DNA of 64,000 bases from positions 702,882 to 766,881 of the forward strand of contig NZ_MPHJ01000001.1 of NCBI RefSeq assembly GCF_001957125.1. The letters are read 5' to 3'. Below, in pieces: positions 45,882 to 54,640 of this stretch. A model generated the notes under the pieces. That model did not search any database and was not told the origin of the DNA. It saw only the letters and a list, made by a program, of their open reading frames with translations. Position 1 is the first letter of the stretch; each line of letters opens with the position of its first letter. This DNA comes from Shewanella sp. UCD-KL12. GTDB lineage: Bacteria > Pseudomonadota > Gammaproteobacteria > Enterobacterales > Shewanellaceae. A program made the translations under genes and the position numbers.

Positions 45882-47885
45882 TTACATCTTCACAGAAGTG
45901 TGATTTTCGATGCTTGGGTTGTGACACATGAAACATGTTTCAAGTTGAGTCGCATCATTGGCAGCTTCATAGCTTCCATTAACAACAGCGCCTTGACCTT
46001 CAGCGTGATTCTTAAATGAATCACCGCTGTAGCTATGACATGAGTAACAAGTTGCTGCGATTGGTGTTGTATAACCACCATCAGTAGCAAGTGCACGTTT
46101 GCTAGCGAAAGCACCTTCATTGAAGTCATTGTGACACTGACTACAGTTCATTCCAGGAACAGCACCATAGTTGCCATGGCTATGAACTTTATGCAGCTTC
46201 ATCTCAATAGCGCCAAGGTTTTTACCAGAGGCATAAGTGCCATCAGGTGTGTGACAGCTTACACAGCCATCAATACCGACAACCATTTCACCTGCTTCGT
46301 TAACGCGGCCCAGTTGATCAGTCATTACAAAACCTGCGTGGTACTTCTCATGCAGTTCCCACTCAGTACCGTGACAGCTTTCACAAGCGGCAAAGTTAAC
46401 TGAGTCAGTGTGACGTACACTTGGTGCTTCACCTGAAAGAGTGCCGTGAGCAAGTTCAGCTTTCATTGCAGTGCTATTCACACCTTCAGCACAAGCAATA
46501 GGACTAGTGCCATCATTACATAGTGCTAAACCAATAAAGCTAAATGCAGTATCTGCATCGCCTTCACCGTAGGGAAGGTCAGCGATAGTAGTAACAAACT
46601 TGCCGTCAACGATTTGTGCATTTTCAGCAAGTACACCGTTTTCAACTAAGTTGATAAGAACCTTGTGCTCGCCATTACCAGGATTTGGGTTGTAACCCAT
46701 TACTGGAGCGTTAGGACCTACGTTAGTAATTGATTCAAGCTGCTCGATACTTGTTAGAAGAGAAGTTGCATCAACTGCGGCTCCTGCTGCATCTGTAATG
46801 CTGATACTTAGGCTTGTTTCGCTACCTGCATCAGTTTGAACTGCAGTAAGAGTGGCTTCCATACCATATTGGTCAATAAAGGCTTTCTTCTGTACGAAGT
46901 CACCCATATGCAACTCTTCTGTCCAGCTGGCGTTATGACATGCAATACAGTTGCTGTTGTCATCTTGCTGAGAGTGACCTTGGCCTGCTTTAAAGTCGAT
47001 GTTCACGTGACAGCTAGTACAAGTTTCCATAGTTGGAACACGTGACCAGTTACCCCATTCAGTTAGCTCACCGCTATCAGCTTCAGGCTCAACGTGACAG
47101 GTTTGGCAGTTGTCTTGAAGTAAGGCATGTGCTTTTGCTGCATCTTTAGTGAATTCACCAGTATCTCTATCAGCTTTATAACCTTTGGCTGAGTTGTGCA
47201 CATTGTGAACTAAGTGAGTAAAGGCAACTTCTGGCTTACCGCGGCCTTCAGCCCACTCTTGAGTATGGCAAGATGCACAAGTCTCAGATGTGGTGTAGCC
47301 GTGATAGATAGCTTCGCCTGCAGCGTGACAAGAAGTACAAGTTTCAGTTGAAACTATGTCTTTTGTATAAAGTGCTTGGTAGCCGTCACCTGAGAAATCT
47401 TCAGAAAGCTCAGTGCGAGGCACTGACGTTACACCGTCTTGTAGCGTCGAAGCGCTAGCAATAACGTTATATCTTTGAGTCAATTCAGCGTTGTAACCTT
47501 CAAGTGTAACAGTAAAGCTGTAGTTACCATTCTTGTGGTCTGTAAATACTTTTTCTGAACCTGTTTTCTGCCACTGTGCGCTATCGCCTGCACCTGAAGC
47601 ACCTTGAGGAAGAAGTTGAGCAACCGCTTTAACCTCTAAATCTTTTAAGCCAACGACAGGAAGATCTTCTTCGTTTGTCGCAAAAACGTTTATGGTTGGC
47701 ATACCATCTTGATAAGTGACTTTAGTCACATCTAGGTTTAGTACATTAACCACTTTGGCAGCTGGGCCACCTGGGTTGCCGTCATCGCCATTGTTGCCAT
47801 CATCGCCACCACAGCCCGTTAAGGCTAGTGACACAGCACTTGCTGCCAAAAGCAGCGCAAACTTATTATTTTGTACGTTCATCAT
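45882..47885 (-). CDS. mtrC: MtrC, surface decaheme lipoprotein reductase
   Basis: A 667-residue outer-membrane surface cytochrome that passes electrons from MtrA/MtrB to ferric and manganese minerals, flavins and electrodes. Lipobox LTGC, then a Gly/Asp-rich linker. Ten CXXCH motifs fall in two clusters of five (CTSCH, CASCH, CQTCH, CTSCH, CIACH; then CESCH, CVSCH, CSQCH, CYSCH, CFMCH). A CX8C pair (LCNDGTSPIAC) sits between them in the third domain. The N-terminus MMNVQ and C-terminus HTSVKM match the S. oneidensis protein. ATG 47885 is chosen on that basis. First gene of mtrCAB. Confidence 0.96.
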   Translation of the reverse strand: MMNVQNNKFALLLAASAVSLALTGCGGDDGNNGDDGNPGGPAAKVVNVLNLDVTKVTYQDGMPTINVFATNEEDLPVVGLKDLEVKAVAQLLPQGASGAGDSAQWQKTGSEKVFTDHKNGNYSFTVTLEGYNAELTQRYNVIASASTLQDGVTSVPRTELSEDFSGDGYQALYTKDIVSTETCTSCHAAGEAIYHGYTTSETCASCHTQEWAEGRGKPEVAFTHLVHNVHNSAKGYKADRDTGEFTKDAAKAHALLQDNCQTCHVEPEADSGELTEWGNWSRVPTMETCTSCHVNIDFKAGQGHSQQDDNSNCIACHNASWTEELHMGDFVQKKAFIDQYGMEATLTAVQTDAGSETSLSISITDAAGAAVDATSLLTSIEQLESITNVGPNAPVMGYNPNPGNGEHKVLINLVENGVLAENAQIVDGKFVTTIADLPYGEGDADTAFSFIGLALCNDGTSPIACAEGVNSTAMKAELAHGTLSGEAPSVRHTDSVNFAACESCHGTEWELHEKYHAGFVMTDQLGRVNEAGEMVVGIDGCVSCHTPDGTYASGKNLGAIEMKLHKVHSHGNYGAVPGMNCSQCHNDFNEGAFASKRALATDGGYTTPIAATCYSCHSYSGDSFKNHAEGQGAVVNGSYEAANDATQLETCFMCHNPSIENHTSVKM

Positions 47886-48079
47886 TTTTTTCCCTGCATA
47901 GGTTTGACATTGGCTCAAGTGCTGTTGTGATTCTCGTTTACCTGACTTTCATCTACATGTTTGTCATTTGTACGGTTTTTATAAGAGAGCCGCGCTACTT
48001 AAGTCGATGCTGGAAATATAATTCCCTATGGGAAGGCTAACGTAATAGGGGGCTAAAATCTGCAAAACAGGTGCGATAG

Positions 48080-48095
48080 TGTGACCAAGATCTGT
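48080..48095. promoter_or_regulatory. Weak CRP-like site upstream of mtrC
   Basis: TGTGACCAAGATCTGT has a perfect left half and a poor right half (7 of 10). It lies about 200 bp before mtrC. The rest of 47886-48242 holds no gene. Confidence 0.3.
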
Positions 48096-48242
48096 CTATT
48101 TATAAAGGGGTAGGTGAGGGGGTGTCAAAAGGTGAGTTTAGACTAAAAAATTAGCCTGTTAGTTGATAATCATTCCTATTTAAGTTGATGTATTGTATAG
48201 ATTCTGTGCTGAGTGAGTCGTTTTATTTTACCGAGATAAAAC

Positions 48243-48265
48243 AAAGGGAGGCTAAGCCTCCCTTT
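48243..48265 (-). terminator. Terminator of omcA
   Basis: AAAGGGAGGC pairs perfectly with GCCTCCCTTT around TAA, 76 bp after the omcA stop. On the minus strand it continues as TTTGTTTTATC. Confidence 0.75.
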
Positions 48266-48340
48266 GGGTATAAAGAATCATGGTTTAACGACTAATTGAA
48301 TAGGGTTAACCATACATCTTTAGTCAGTCGATAACTGATG

Positions 48341-50524
48341 TTAGTTACCGTGACTTTGCATTAAGCTTTCTGGAGAGTGACATGTTGAACAAGTCTCTTT
48401 CGCACGGTTTTGAACATCTTCTGCACTGATACCATCTAAAATACCACCGTTAGTTTCAATGTGAGACTTTCCTGAATCACTGAGGTACTTCTGGTGACAG
48501 CTCATACAAGCACCTGCATCAGATGAAACCCAGATGTCGTCGCCAGTCATCATGTCACCAAAGCGCCAAGTACGTTCTGTTGCACGGCCAAGCTTAATGC
48601 CGTCATCAGTATGACAAGTCATACAATCAGTTTTAACTACAGTGCTTGAACCTACGCCAGCATACTTAAGGTAGTGACCTTCAGCTTCATGGGCTTTGTA
48701 AGCAAAACTTGTAGACTTCTTAGCATTAGGGTACTGCTCACTTGCATTACTCTTGGTGGTCTTATCAGAGGTATGACATGTCTGACAATTTACACCATTG
48801 TCGTAATGGTAAACTTCTTGGTTGTGACAGCCTTGACACTTAGTCGCATCGATAATGTTACGGCGTGCTAAAGGAGCTGTCTCTAAGTCAGCACCAGTAC
48901 CAGACCAAACAAAGTGGTAGGCATCATCTTTGACTTCAATAGAACGTGTTTTATCTGAACATTCTGTCATTACGACTTCAGAAACACCGTAACCACCATT
49001 GTTGAAGCAGACCTCTATAGCAGACCAAAGCTCAAAGGTCTTGCCTGTAGCATCAGCAGGTAAATCAAAGTTATTGCCTACAATGCTGAAAGTTTTAGTG
49101 CTTGCATCGTAGCTACCTTCTTCTAACTTAATACGGCGATTACTGTAAGACGCTTCAGTATATGCTGGGAAGTCTTTATCGCTATCCCAAGCCACTACAA
49201 CGCGTGTACCTTGGTTGATAAACTCTTCAGAAATAGGTGAGCCATTAGCATCGAGAACTTGAACGTCAAAGCTAAACTTATTCTCATCAGTGAGTCCGAT
49301 GTTGCTAAACTCAACACTCATAGCTTTAGCATCATTGTAGGCTTTTAGTACGTCACCATGACGTTTCTCAGCACTGCCTGTTCCACCATATGTATCAGTA
49401 GAGTTATGACAAGCTACGCAGTTTGTACTGCTGTGATTTTGAGAAGGCTTTTCAGTATGACAGCCAATACAAGCTGTATTGCTGAGATCAGCTTTAAATA
49501 GGTCTGCGTTAGCTGGAGCATTTTCACCTTCAACGTGACATGAGCTACAATCGGCAGCAGGACCTTGTGGGAACATCACTTTACCGTAATCATGTACACC
49601 ACCACCGTAACCGATAACCTTGTAAGGAGCCGCAACCATGCCTTCTGGTGTGCTAGTCATTCTGTCTTGTCCTTTATGGATCGCATGGATCATAAAGGTG
49701 AAGTCAACACTATTACCACTTTCAGGATCGCCTGATGTAGCGGTATGACATGAAGCACAGTTTTCTAGGTTGATTCGACGACCACCGTGGAATGCTAAGC
49801 TGTCTGGTTGGTGACAGGTGTAACAAGTTTCAATTGAGACAACGTTACGAGTCTGAATGCCGTCAACTGAACCTGTAGATGGCTGCCAGTCGTAATTTGC
49901 ATTTGCAGCTAGTGTCGGTAGCTCAAGTTCTAGCGTTGCACGCTGAGTAGAATCTGCGTCATATACGACTTCAACAGGCGTAGTGACACTGCCGATGTTT
50001 TGTTGGAAAGTGTAGGTATATGTACCATCACCATTATCGACAAAACATGTTTCACAATCACTAGCTTTCTCTACATTAGCTTGAAATTGGTTCGATGGGT
50101 TGATATGTGACTCACCTTCAGGGATCCAGTCTGGGTTAGGTGTTTTTTCGGCATTGATGTAGGCCTGCCACTGGTAACCTCTGTCTGCTTCTGTTTCACC
50201 CATCATCTCTGTAACGTGAGATAACTGAGCGATACCAAAACGTAAGTCATGGTCTTTGGTTAAGCCAAGTACAGCGACACCGTTGTCATTTTCAAGAGAG
50301 AAATTGACAGTTACAGAGCCAGCATCGACGGTTGCGTCAGTAAATACTGCATTGACACTTTTAGCTGCATCTATCTGTACGCCAACGACGCCATCTTTGC
50401 CGTCTTCGCCATCACTGCCGTCGCTTCCGCAACCAGCAAGTGCAAAGGAGAGTATCCCTGCACTGAGTACAGCTTTGGCTGCTGCACTCTTTTTTGTATT
50501 AAAAGAGTTGAACTGTTTCATCAT
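48341..50524 (-). CDS. omcA: OmcA, surface decaheme lipoprotein cytochrome
   Basis: A 727-residue surface cytochrome that works with MtrC as terminal reductase for minerals and other extracellular acceptors. Lipobox LAGC, then a collagen-like Gly-Ser-Asp run. Ten CXXCH motifs: CYTCH, CASCH, CSSCH, CIGCH, CVACH, then CQGCH, CQTCH, CMTCH, CMSCH, CSTCH. CETC in domain I lacks His, so it is not a heme site; with a CX15C pair in the third domain it is a likely disulfide site. Close to S. oneidensis OmcA (VAVLGLTKDHDLRFGIAQL shared). ATG 50524 follows CAGGGA. Monocistronic. Confidence 0.95.
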   Translation of the reverse strand: MMKQFNSFNTKKSAAAKAVLSAGILSFALAGCGSDGSDGEDGKDGVVGVQIDAAKSVNAVFTDATVDAGSVTVNFSLENDNGVAVLGLTKDHDLRFGIAQLSHVTEMMGETEADRGYQWQAYINAEKTPNPDWIPEGESHINPSNQFQANVEKASDCETCFVDNGDGTYTYTFQQNIGSVTTPVEVVYDADSTQRATLELELPTLAANANYDWQPSTGSVDGIQTRNVVSIETCYTCHQPDSLAFHGGRRINLENCASCHTATSGDPESGNSVDFTFMIHAIHKGQDRMTSTPEGMVAAPYKVIGYGGGVHDYGKVMFPQGPAADCSSCHVEGENAPANADLFKADLSNTACIGCHTEKPSQNHSSTNCVACHNSTDTYGGTGSAEKRHGDVLKAYNDAKAMSVEFSNIGLTDENKFSFDVQVLDANGSPISEEFINQGTRVVVAWDSDKDFPAYTEASYSNRRIKLEEGSYDASTKTFSIVGNNFDLPADATGKTFELWSAIEVCFNNGGYGVSEVVMTECSDKTRSIEVKDDAYHFVWSGTGADLETAPLARRNIIDATKCQGCHNQEVYHYDNGVNCQTCHTSDKTTKSNASEQYPNAKKSTSFAYKAHEAEGHYLKYAGVGSSTVVKTDCMTCHTDDGIKLGRATERTWRFGDMMTGDDIWVSSDAGACMSCHQKYLSDSGKSHIETNGGILDGISAEDVQNRAKETCSTCHSPESLMQSHGN

Positions 50525-50714
50525 GATTATTCCCTGCAATAGTTTTAATCATCACTGAATCATTATTTAACGTTATGCTATATAAGCTGAGTGGTATATA
50601 AGAGTGATTCTTATTATCAATTCGTTGTTAAACAGTAACTTAGTGTGTGGAATTTATTTCCCTTGGTAAGGCTAACTAAGCAACGATTTTTTAGCAGTTG
50701 TTTTAGCTTCTTTA

Positions 50715-50730
50715 TGTGAGCTCGATCCGA
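50715..50730. promoter_or_regulatory. CRP-like site upstream of omcA
   Basis: TGTGAGCTCGATCCGA matches the CRP consensus at 8 of 10 positions, about 200 bp before omcA. The gap 50525-51200 also holds an 11-bp tandem repeat, but no gene. Confidence 0.35.
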
Positions 50731-50927
50731 CTATTTCTTTAGAGGTATATAAAAGTCGGCTTTTTCAAGGTGTTTTAAGACTGAAATAAGTTTGTAGCGG
50801 GTAAAAATATCTGGATGTTGCTGGTTTGTACTGGCATTTGTGGTTGATGTTTTAAAGGTGTGCGTTAGCTGGGGCTAATGTGTTTGCGTTATGGTAGGTG
50901 GGCGATAGTTAGGTGCTGATATTTATG

Positions 50928-50971
50928 GCTTAGCTATGACTTAGCTATGACTTAGCCATGCATTGGCTATG
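50928..50971. repeat. Four-unit 11-bp tandem repeat
   Basis: GCTTAGCTATG, ACTTAGCTATG, ACTTAGCCATG and CATTGGCTATG follow directly one another in the gap between omcA and undA. Confidence 0.7.
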
Positions 50972-51200
50972 TAGAGTTTTGTTATCGAATCTTTGGCTAC
51001 TGAATCTTAGCTTTTAAGGTGTAGGGAATGGATACCTGCTTGCCTCTGTTATGAATGGAAATATGAATAAAAGACTTAATGACATTAGATTATGAGTCAT
51101 AGGTGGCTTGTACTAAGCTGGTTTGAAAATCTACGCTAGTTTGAAAACGTAAGCTTGAGGGAAGGGAGCTGAACTAGGGAGCTAATTTGTGGCGGGAATA

Positions 51201-51230
51201 AAAAAGCAGGAAGATTTACTTCCTGCTTTT
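51201..51230. terminator. Bidirectional terminator of undA
   Basis: GCAGGAAG pairs with CTTCCTGC around ATTTA, with A5 before and T4 after. It lies about 65 bp after the undA stop on the minus strand. Confidence 0.85.
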
Positions 51231-51294
51231 AGTCGTAGATTAGGCTTTTTTAGTCGCCTGTAGCTCGTAGCTAATAACTAAGAGCTGATAATCA

Positions 51295-53733
51295 TTAATA
51301 GTTAGTTGGATGAACTTTATCAACACCAAATGATTTACCTTCGGCATGACAGGTTGCACAACTTTCAGTGCCATCGTACGTACCAATCGGAGCACCGAAA
51401 ACACCACCATTGCTTTCGACATGGCCTCTTAGTGAATCACTATTTTTGGTATGACAGCCTGCACAAGTTGCTGCAATAGGTGAGAACTCGACCGCATCGC
51501 CGCGCTCTGTTGCTCCTTCTCTTGCCGTAATAGTTGCAGGTAGGCTATGTAGCTCTTTCATGTCCAATTGACCTTTATCATGACAAGTCGAGCAGTCACC
51601 ATAATGGTTAGGGAAGGTAATTGAGTCTACATCATTACCACCGTAAGAGGCTGTTCGCTTACTGGCATGAAGAGTATGTACAAGGTTGCGATAATCAAGC
51701 GTGTTATTCAGCTGACGGAACGGTTGAATATCACCAGGTGTATGCTTGGATGTCGCGTTTAGGTACATAGTCATGTTGCTGTTATGGCAACTTGCACAGT
51801 TACCATCAGTAAAGCTGGTTGCAGTCACAGGTGAGTGACATGCGCCACAGCCAGAATCTGATGGGTTGCTATTACGGTTGTGAACAGCTTTGATGTCGAA
51901 CTCACCTTCATGACAGCTAATACATTTAGCTTCAGATGCAGCGGCTCTGCGAGTTTCAATTGCACCAAATACAGTGCCTTCAGCAAGTAAAGTGACCTCT
52001 AGCAGCTCAACTTCACTCTCATCACCTGCAGCAACTTCACAAGAAGTCAGCACTTGACTCATCTTATCTGTACATACAATCGCTTTTGCCATCAACATGC
52101 CTGATTGAGCGATGCCAAAGTTATCAGCATTGATATTTTCAATGGTAAAGTTGGTAGTGAATGCAGACTCTTCAGCTGAAACATTGGCATTCGCTATTAG
52201 ATCCCAGACTTTGCGAGATTGGTTATTTGCCACCTCACTGGTGAAATCGTTATCGACTTCGCCCGCAGCTGTTAACCATACATTGGCCACACTATCGGCA
52301 AACACGCTCTCTAAACCTTGATGGCTTAAAGTGAATGTCATCGTTGATGCTTCACCTTCAACAAGCAGTGATGCATTAGTCAGCGATAACTCGATATCAG
52401 CAATCATCTTATCGCGAGTATTGGTATGTGCCATATGGAAGATAGCTGCACCTTGTGGGTTACTATCGTCAGCATGACAGCTTGAGCAAGACTGGTTTTC
52501 AAACACGCCACGGACATCTGCGCCTTCAACGCCATCGATTTCAGGGTCTGCATAATAGTGGAAGTAGTTACCGACAAAACCACGATCTTTGCTATCACCT
52601 GGTGGTGTTAACCATTCGGCATTATCAACAGGGTTGAAGTCTGCCATATGACAAGATGCACAGGCTTCTTGACGATGGAACTGGAAGTTCTCAGCTTGAG
52701 CTGGAGAATGTTCCTCATTGATATGACACGTCTGGCAATTGCCCATATCGGTAGGGAAGGTGGTATCTGTGTAATCGTGAACACTACCGCCGTAACCTGC
52801 CATCAGGTAGGTACCATCATGGATACGGTGAAGCATTGAACCAAAGTCGATGGTTGCACCTGTTTCAGGATCGCCTGAATAGGAGGTATGACAAACAACG
52901 CAGTTTTCAATCTCAATACGCTTGCTGCCGTGCATCATTAACTTAGGTGCCCAAGCATGTTCGTAATCGTCGCTATGACAACGAATACAAGATTCTTGTA
53001 GATCGACTAAATTACGTGTTTCATCCGCTTCTGCGGCGCGATCGAGTGCAGGTACAAAGTCATAGTGAGTATTAACAAGGGTTGCAGCACTAAATGTGCT
53101 CGATGGCTTTAGCTCTAGTGTGACACGGTGAGTGAGTTCACCATTAAACTCAGTATTAACAGCTTCAATCTGCTCATACTCTGACAATGTCTTAGAGAAG
53201 GTATAGCGATAAGTACCATGCTCTAGTACTTCGATACATTCAGTTTTACAACTTGTCTCGATATTGGCTTGGATTTGATCGCCCGCAAGGTGTGTGTAGC
53301 CTTCTGGGATATGATCAGGATTAGCACTTTTGACAGTGTTGATGTAGCTAGTCCATTGAGTCGGTTTTATTCCCTTGAACTGCTCAGGTGTGACTGGCTG
53401 ACCTACTGCATTCATGTCGCGTTTTTGCAGTGCATCAAGCTTTGCAATACCAAAACCTAAGGTATTAATGTCTGTAAACTCTTCTAGGCCAAAAACTGGC
53501 ACGCCATTGGCGTTTAATAGTTCAAAGTCTACTGCAACCAAGCCGTTATCGACTGTTGCATGTAGGATATTTGCATTAAGGCTAGTGGCTTGTTGGATAT
53601 CAACACCAACCTTGCCATCTTCGCCGTCTGAACCATCTTTACCGTCACTTCCACAACCAACAAGTGCAAATGATAATGCTCCTATGCCGATTGCCGATTT
53701 TATAGCGGTACTAATTGGATACCGTTTCATCAT
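51295..53733 (-). CDS. undA: UndA-like undecaheme (11-heme) surface cytochrome
   Basis: An 812-residue lipoprotein of the OmcA/MtrC family. Lipobox LVGC, then a Gly-Ser-Asp-rich linker. Eleven CXXCH motifs: CIRCH, CVVCH, CQTCH, CASCH, CSSCH, then CISCH, CGACH, CASCH, CSTCH, CAGCH, CATCH. The additional one is CASCH near residue 646 (51784-51798), in the second heme domain. CKTEC and a CX10C pair add likely disulfide sites. Eleven hemes define UndA, a metal reductase of some Shewanella that can replace part of OmcA function. GGGGAAAC precedes the start. It is flanked by its own terminator and long gaps, so probably monocistronic. Confidence 0.9.
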   Translation of the reverse strand: MMKRYPISTAIKSAIGIGALSFALVGCGSDGKDGSDGEDGKVGVDIQQATSLNANILHATVDNGLVAVDFELLNANGVPVFGLEEFTDINTLGFGIAKLDALQKRDMNAVGQPVTPEQFKGIKPTQWTSYINTVKSANPDHIPEGYTHLAGDQIQANIETSCKTECIEVLEHGTYRYTFSKTLSEYEQIEAVNTEFNGELTHRVTLELKPSSTFSAATLVNTHYDFVPALDRAAEADETRNLVDLQESCIRCHSDDYEHAWAPKLMMHGSKRIEIENCVVCHTSYSGDPETGATIDFGSMLHRIHDGTYLMAGYGGSVHDYTDTTFPTDMGNCQTCHINEEHSPAQAENFQFHRQEACASCHMADFNPVDNAEWLTPPGDSKDRGFVGNYFHYYADPEIDGVEGADVRGVFENQSCSSCHADDSNPQGAAIFHMAHTNTRDKMIADIELSLTNASLLVEGEASTMTFTLSHQGLESVFADSVANVWLTAAGEVDNDFTSEVANNQSRKVWDLIANANVSAEESAFTTNFTIENINADNFGIAQSGMLMAKAIVCTDKMSQVLTSCEVAAGDESEVELLEVTLLAEGTVFGAIETRRAAASEAKCISCHEGEFDIKAVHNRNSNPSDSGCGACHSPVTATSFTDGNCASCHNSNMTMYLNATSKHTPGDIQPFRQLNNTLDYRNLVHTLHASKRTASYGGNDVDSITFPNHYGDCSTCHDKGQLDMKELHSLPATITAREGATERGDAVEFSPIAATCAGCHTKNSDSLRGHVESNGGVFGAPIGTYDGTESCATCHAEGKSFGVDKVHPTNY

Positions 53734-53952
53734 TGTTTCCCCTGCATGAGATTGTGTCTCAGAGCGGCTCGTTAATTATTTTGCGATTAATAAGCTCTGA
53801 GCTTCTCTGGTTCTTACTTGAACCTTGTTTATATTCAGATATGTTTGCTGAGGAGGTGAGTTATTTGTTTGCTATTGCCTCAAACAAGTATCAGCGCCTC
53901 AAGCAGATCTTACCCAAAAGAGGTAGTAGTGTAGAAAATGGGTAACATGATC

Positions 53953-53968
53953 TGTGAGGGATATCCGT
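53953..53968. promoter_or_regulatory. Weak CRP-like site upstream of undA
   Basis: TGTGAGGGATATCCGT matches the consensus at about 7 of 10 positions, some 227 bp before undA. The other sequence in 53734-54242 shows no gene. Confidence 0.28.
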
Positions 53969-54242
53969 TTGGGATAACAGCAGTTGTTATAAATGTTAAA
54001 TGCCAACAAATTCAACTGGTTGTTATATTTTTCTTTTGAGGGGATAGCAGTTTTAATCTTGAGTTAAGTCTGGTGCTTAAGTTATTAATTGAATCTTAAT
54101 CTGGATAGAAACTTAGGCTGTAAACTTGTTTTAGATCAACTTAAATTCCAGTAAATCTAGCTTGTTAAGCACTGAATTTAACAATTAGGCGGTTAGCTTG
54201 TTAATCTCAGGTGGTGTGAAGCGCTTAAAAAGTGACAAGTTA

Positions 54243-54507
54243 TACCAGTTCCATTAAACATGTGATCAATTCAGAGCTTTCTCAGGGATTTCGATCCAAG
54301 ACGCATCGTAGAAGAAATGGTTATTCCCTTTTGAGGCGGTGCAACGCAGGAGTGGAAGTCCTGAGAAGCTCACGAAGTGCGGGTTTAAAATCACTTTATG
54401 CTGCGCATGTGTCTTTCGAAATAGAATAACTATTAGTTTCAATCCACTTACTTGCCTACAGCAATTTTAACTCCCGCTGAATGGTCAGCTCTTTAATGGA
54501 ACTGGTA
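54243..54507. mobile_element. MITE-like element with 16-bp terminal inverted repeats
   Basis: TACCAGTTCCATTAAA (54243-54258) and its exact reverse complement (54492-54507) bound a 265-bp segment without a transposase. TTA flanks both ends (54240-54242 and 54508-54510), a possible target duplication. It lies between undA and its decaheme paralogue. The small open frame inside is not believed to be a gene. Confidence 0.75.
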
Positions 54508-54557
54508 TTATTATCATTTATGAGTTTTATTGAGGTAACCTTTTATTAAACTCAATA

Positions 54558-54594
54558 AAAACGGCACTATACCAAGTGGTTATAGTGCCGTTTT
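54558..54594. terminator. Terminator of the mtrDEF-paralogue transcription unit
   Basis: AAAACGGCACTATA pairs perfectly with TATAGTGCCGTTTT around a 9-nt loop, an A/T-flanked bidirectional terminator about 47 bp after the stop of the 54641 gene. Confidence 0.9.
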
Positions 54595-54640
54595 AATATT
54601 GAGCGATTTAATTAGCCGTCAAACTGTGACGAGCTCATTG

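Noticed and set aside
45890..46129. Minus-strand and plus-strand open frames inside the cytochrome genes
   Set aside because: They are antisense or shifted shadows of CXXCH-coding sequence, with no start signals.
50044..50055. CETC in OmcA as an eleventh heme site
   Set aside because: The motif is followed by Phe-Val, not His, so it cannot be a standard CXXCH heme site; it is more likely a disulfide or metal pair.
54232..54429. 65-codon frame in the MITE-like element
   Set aside because: It has no similarity to transposases, and its length and position are explained by the non-coding element.
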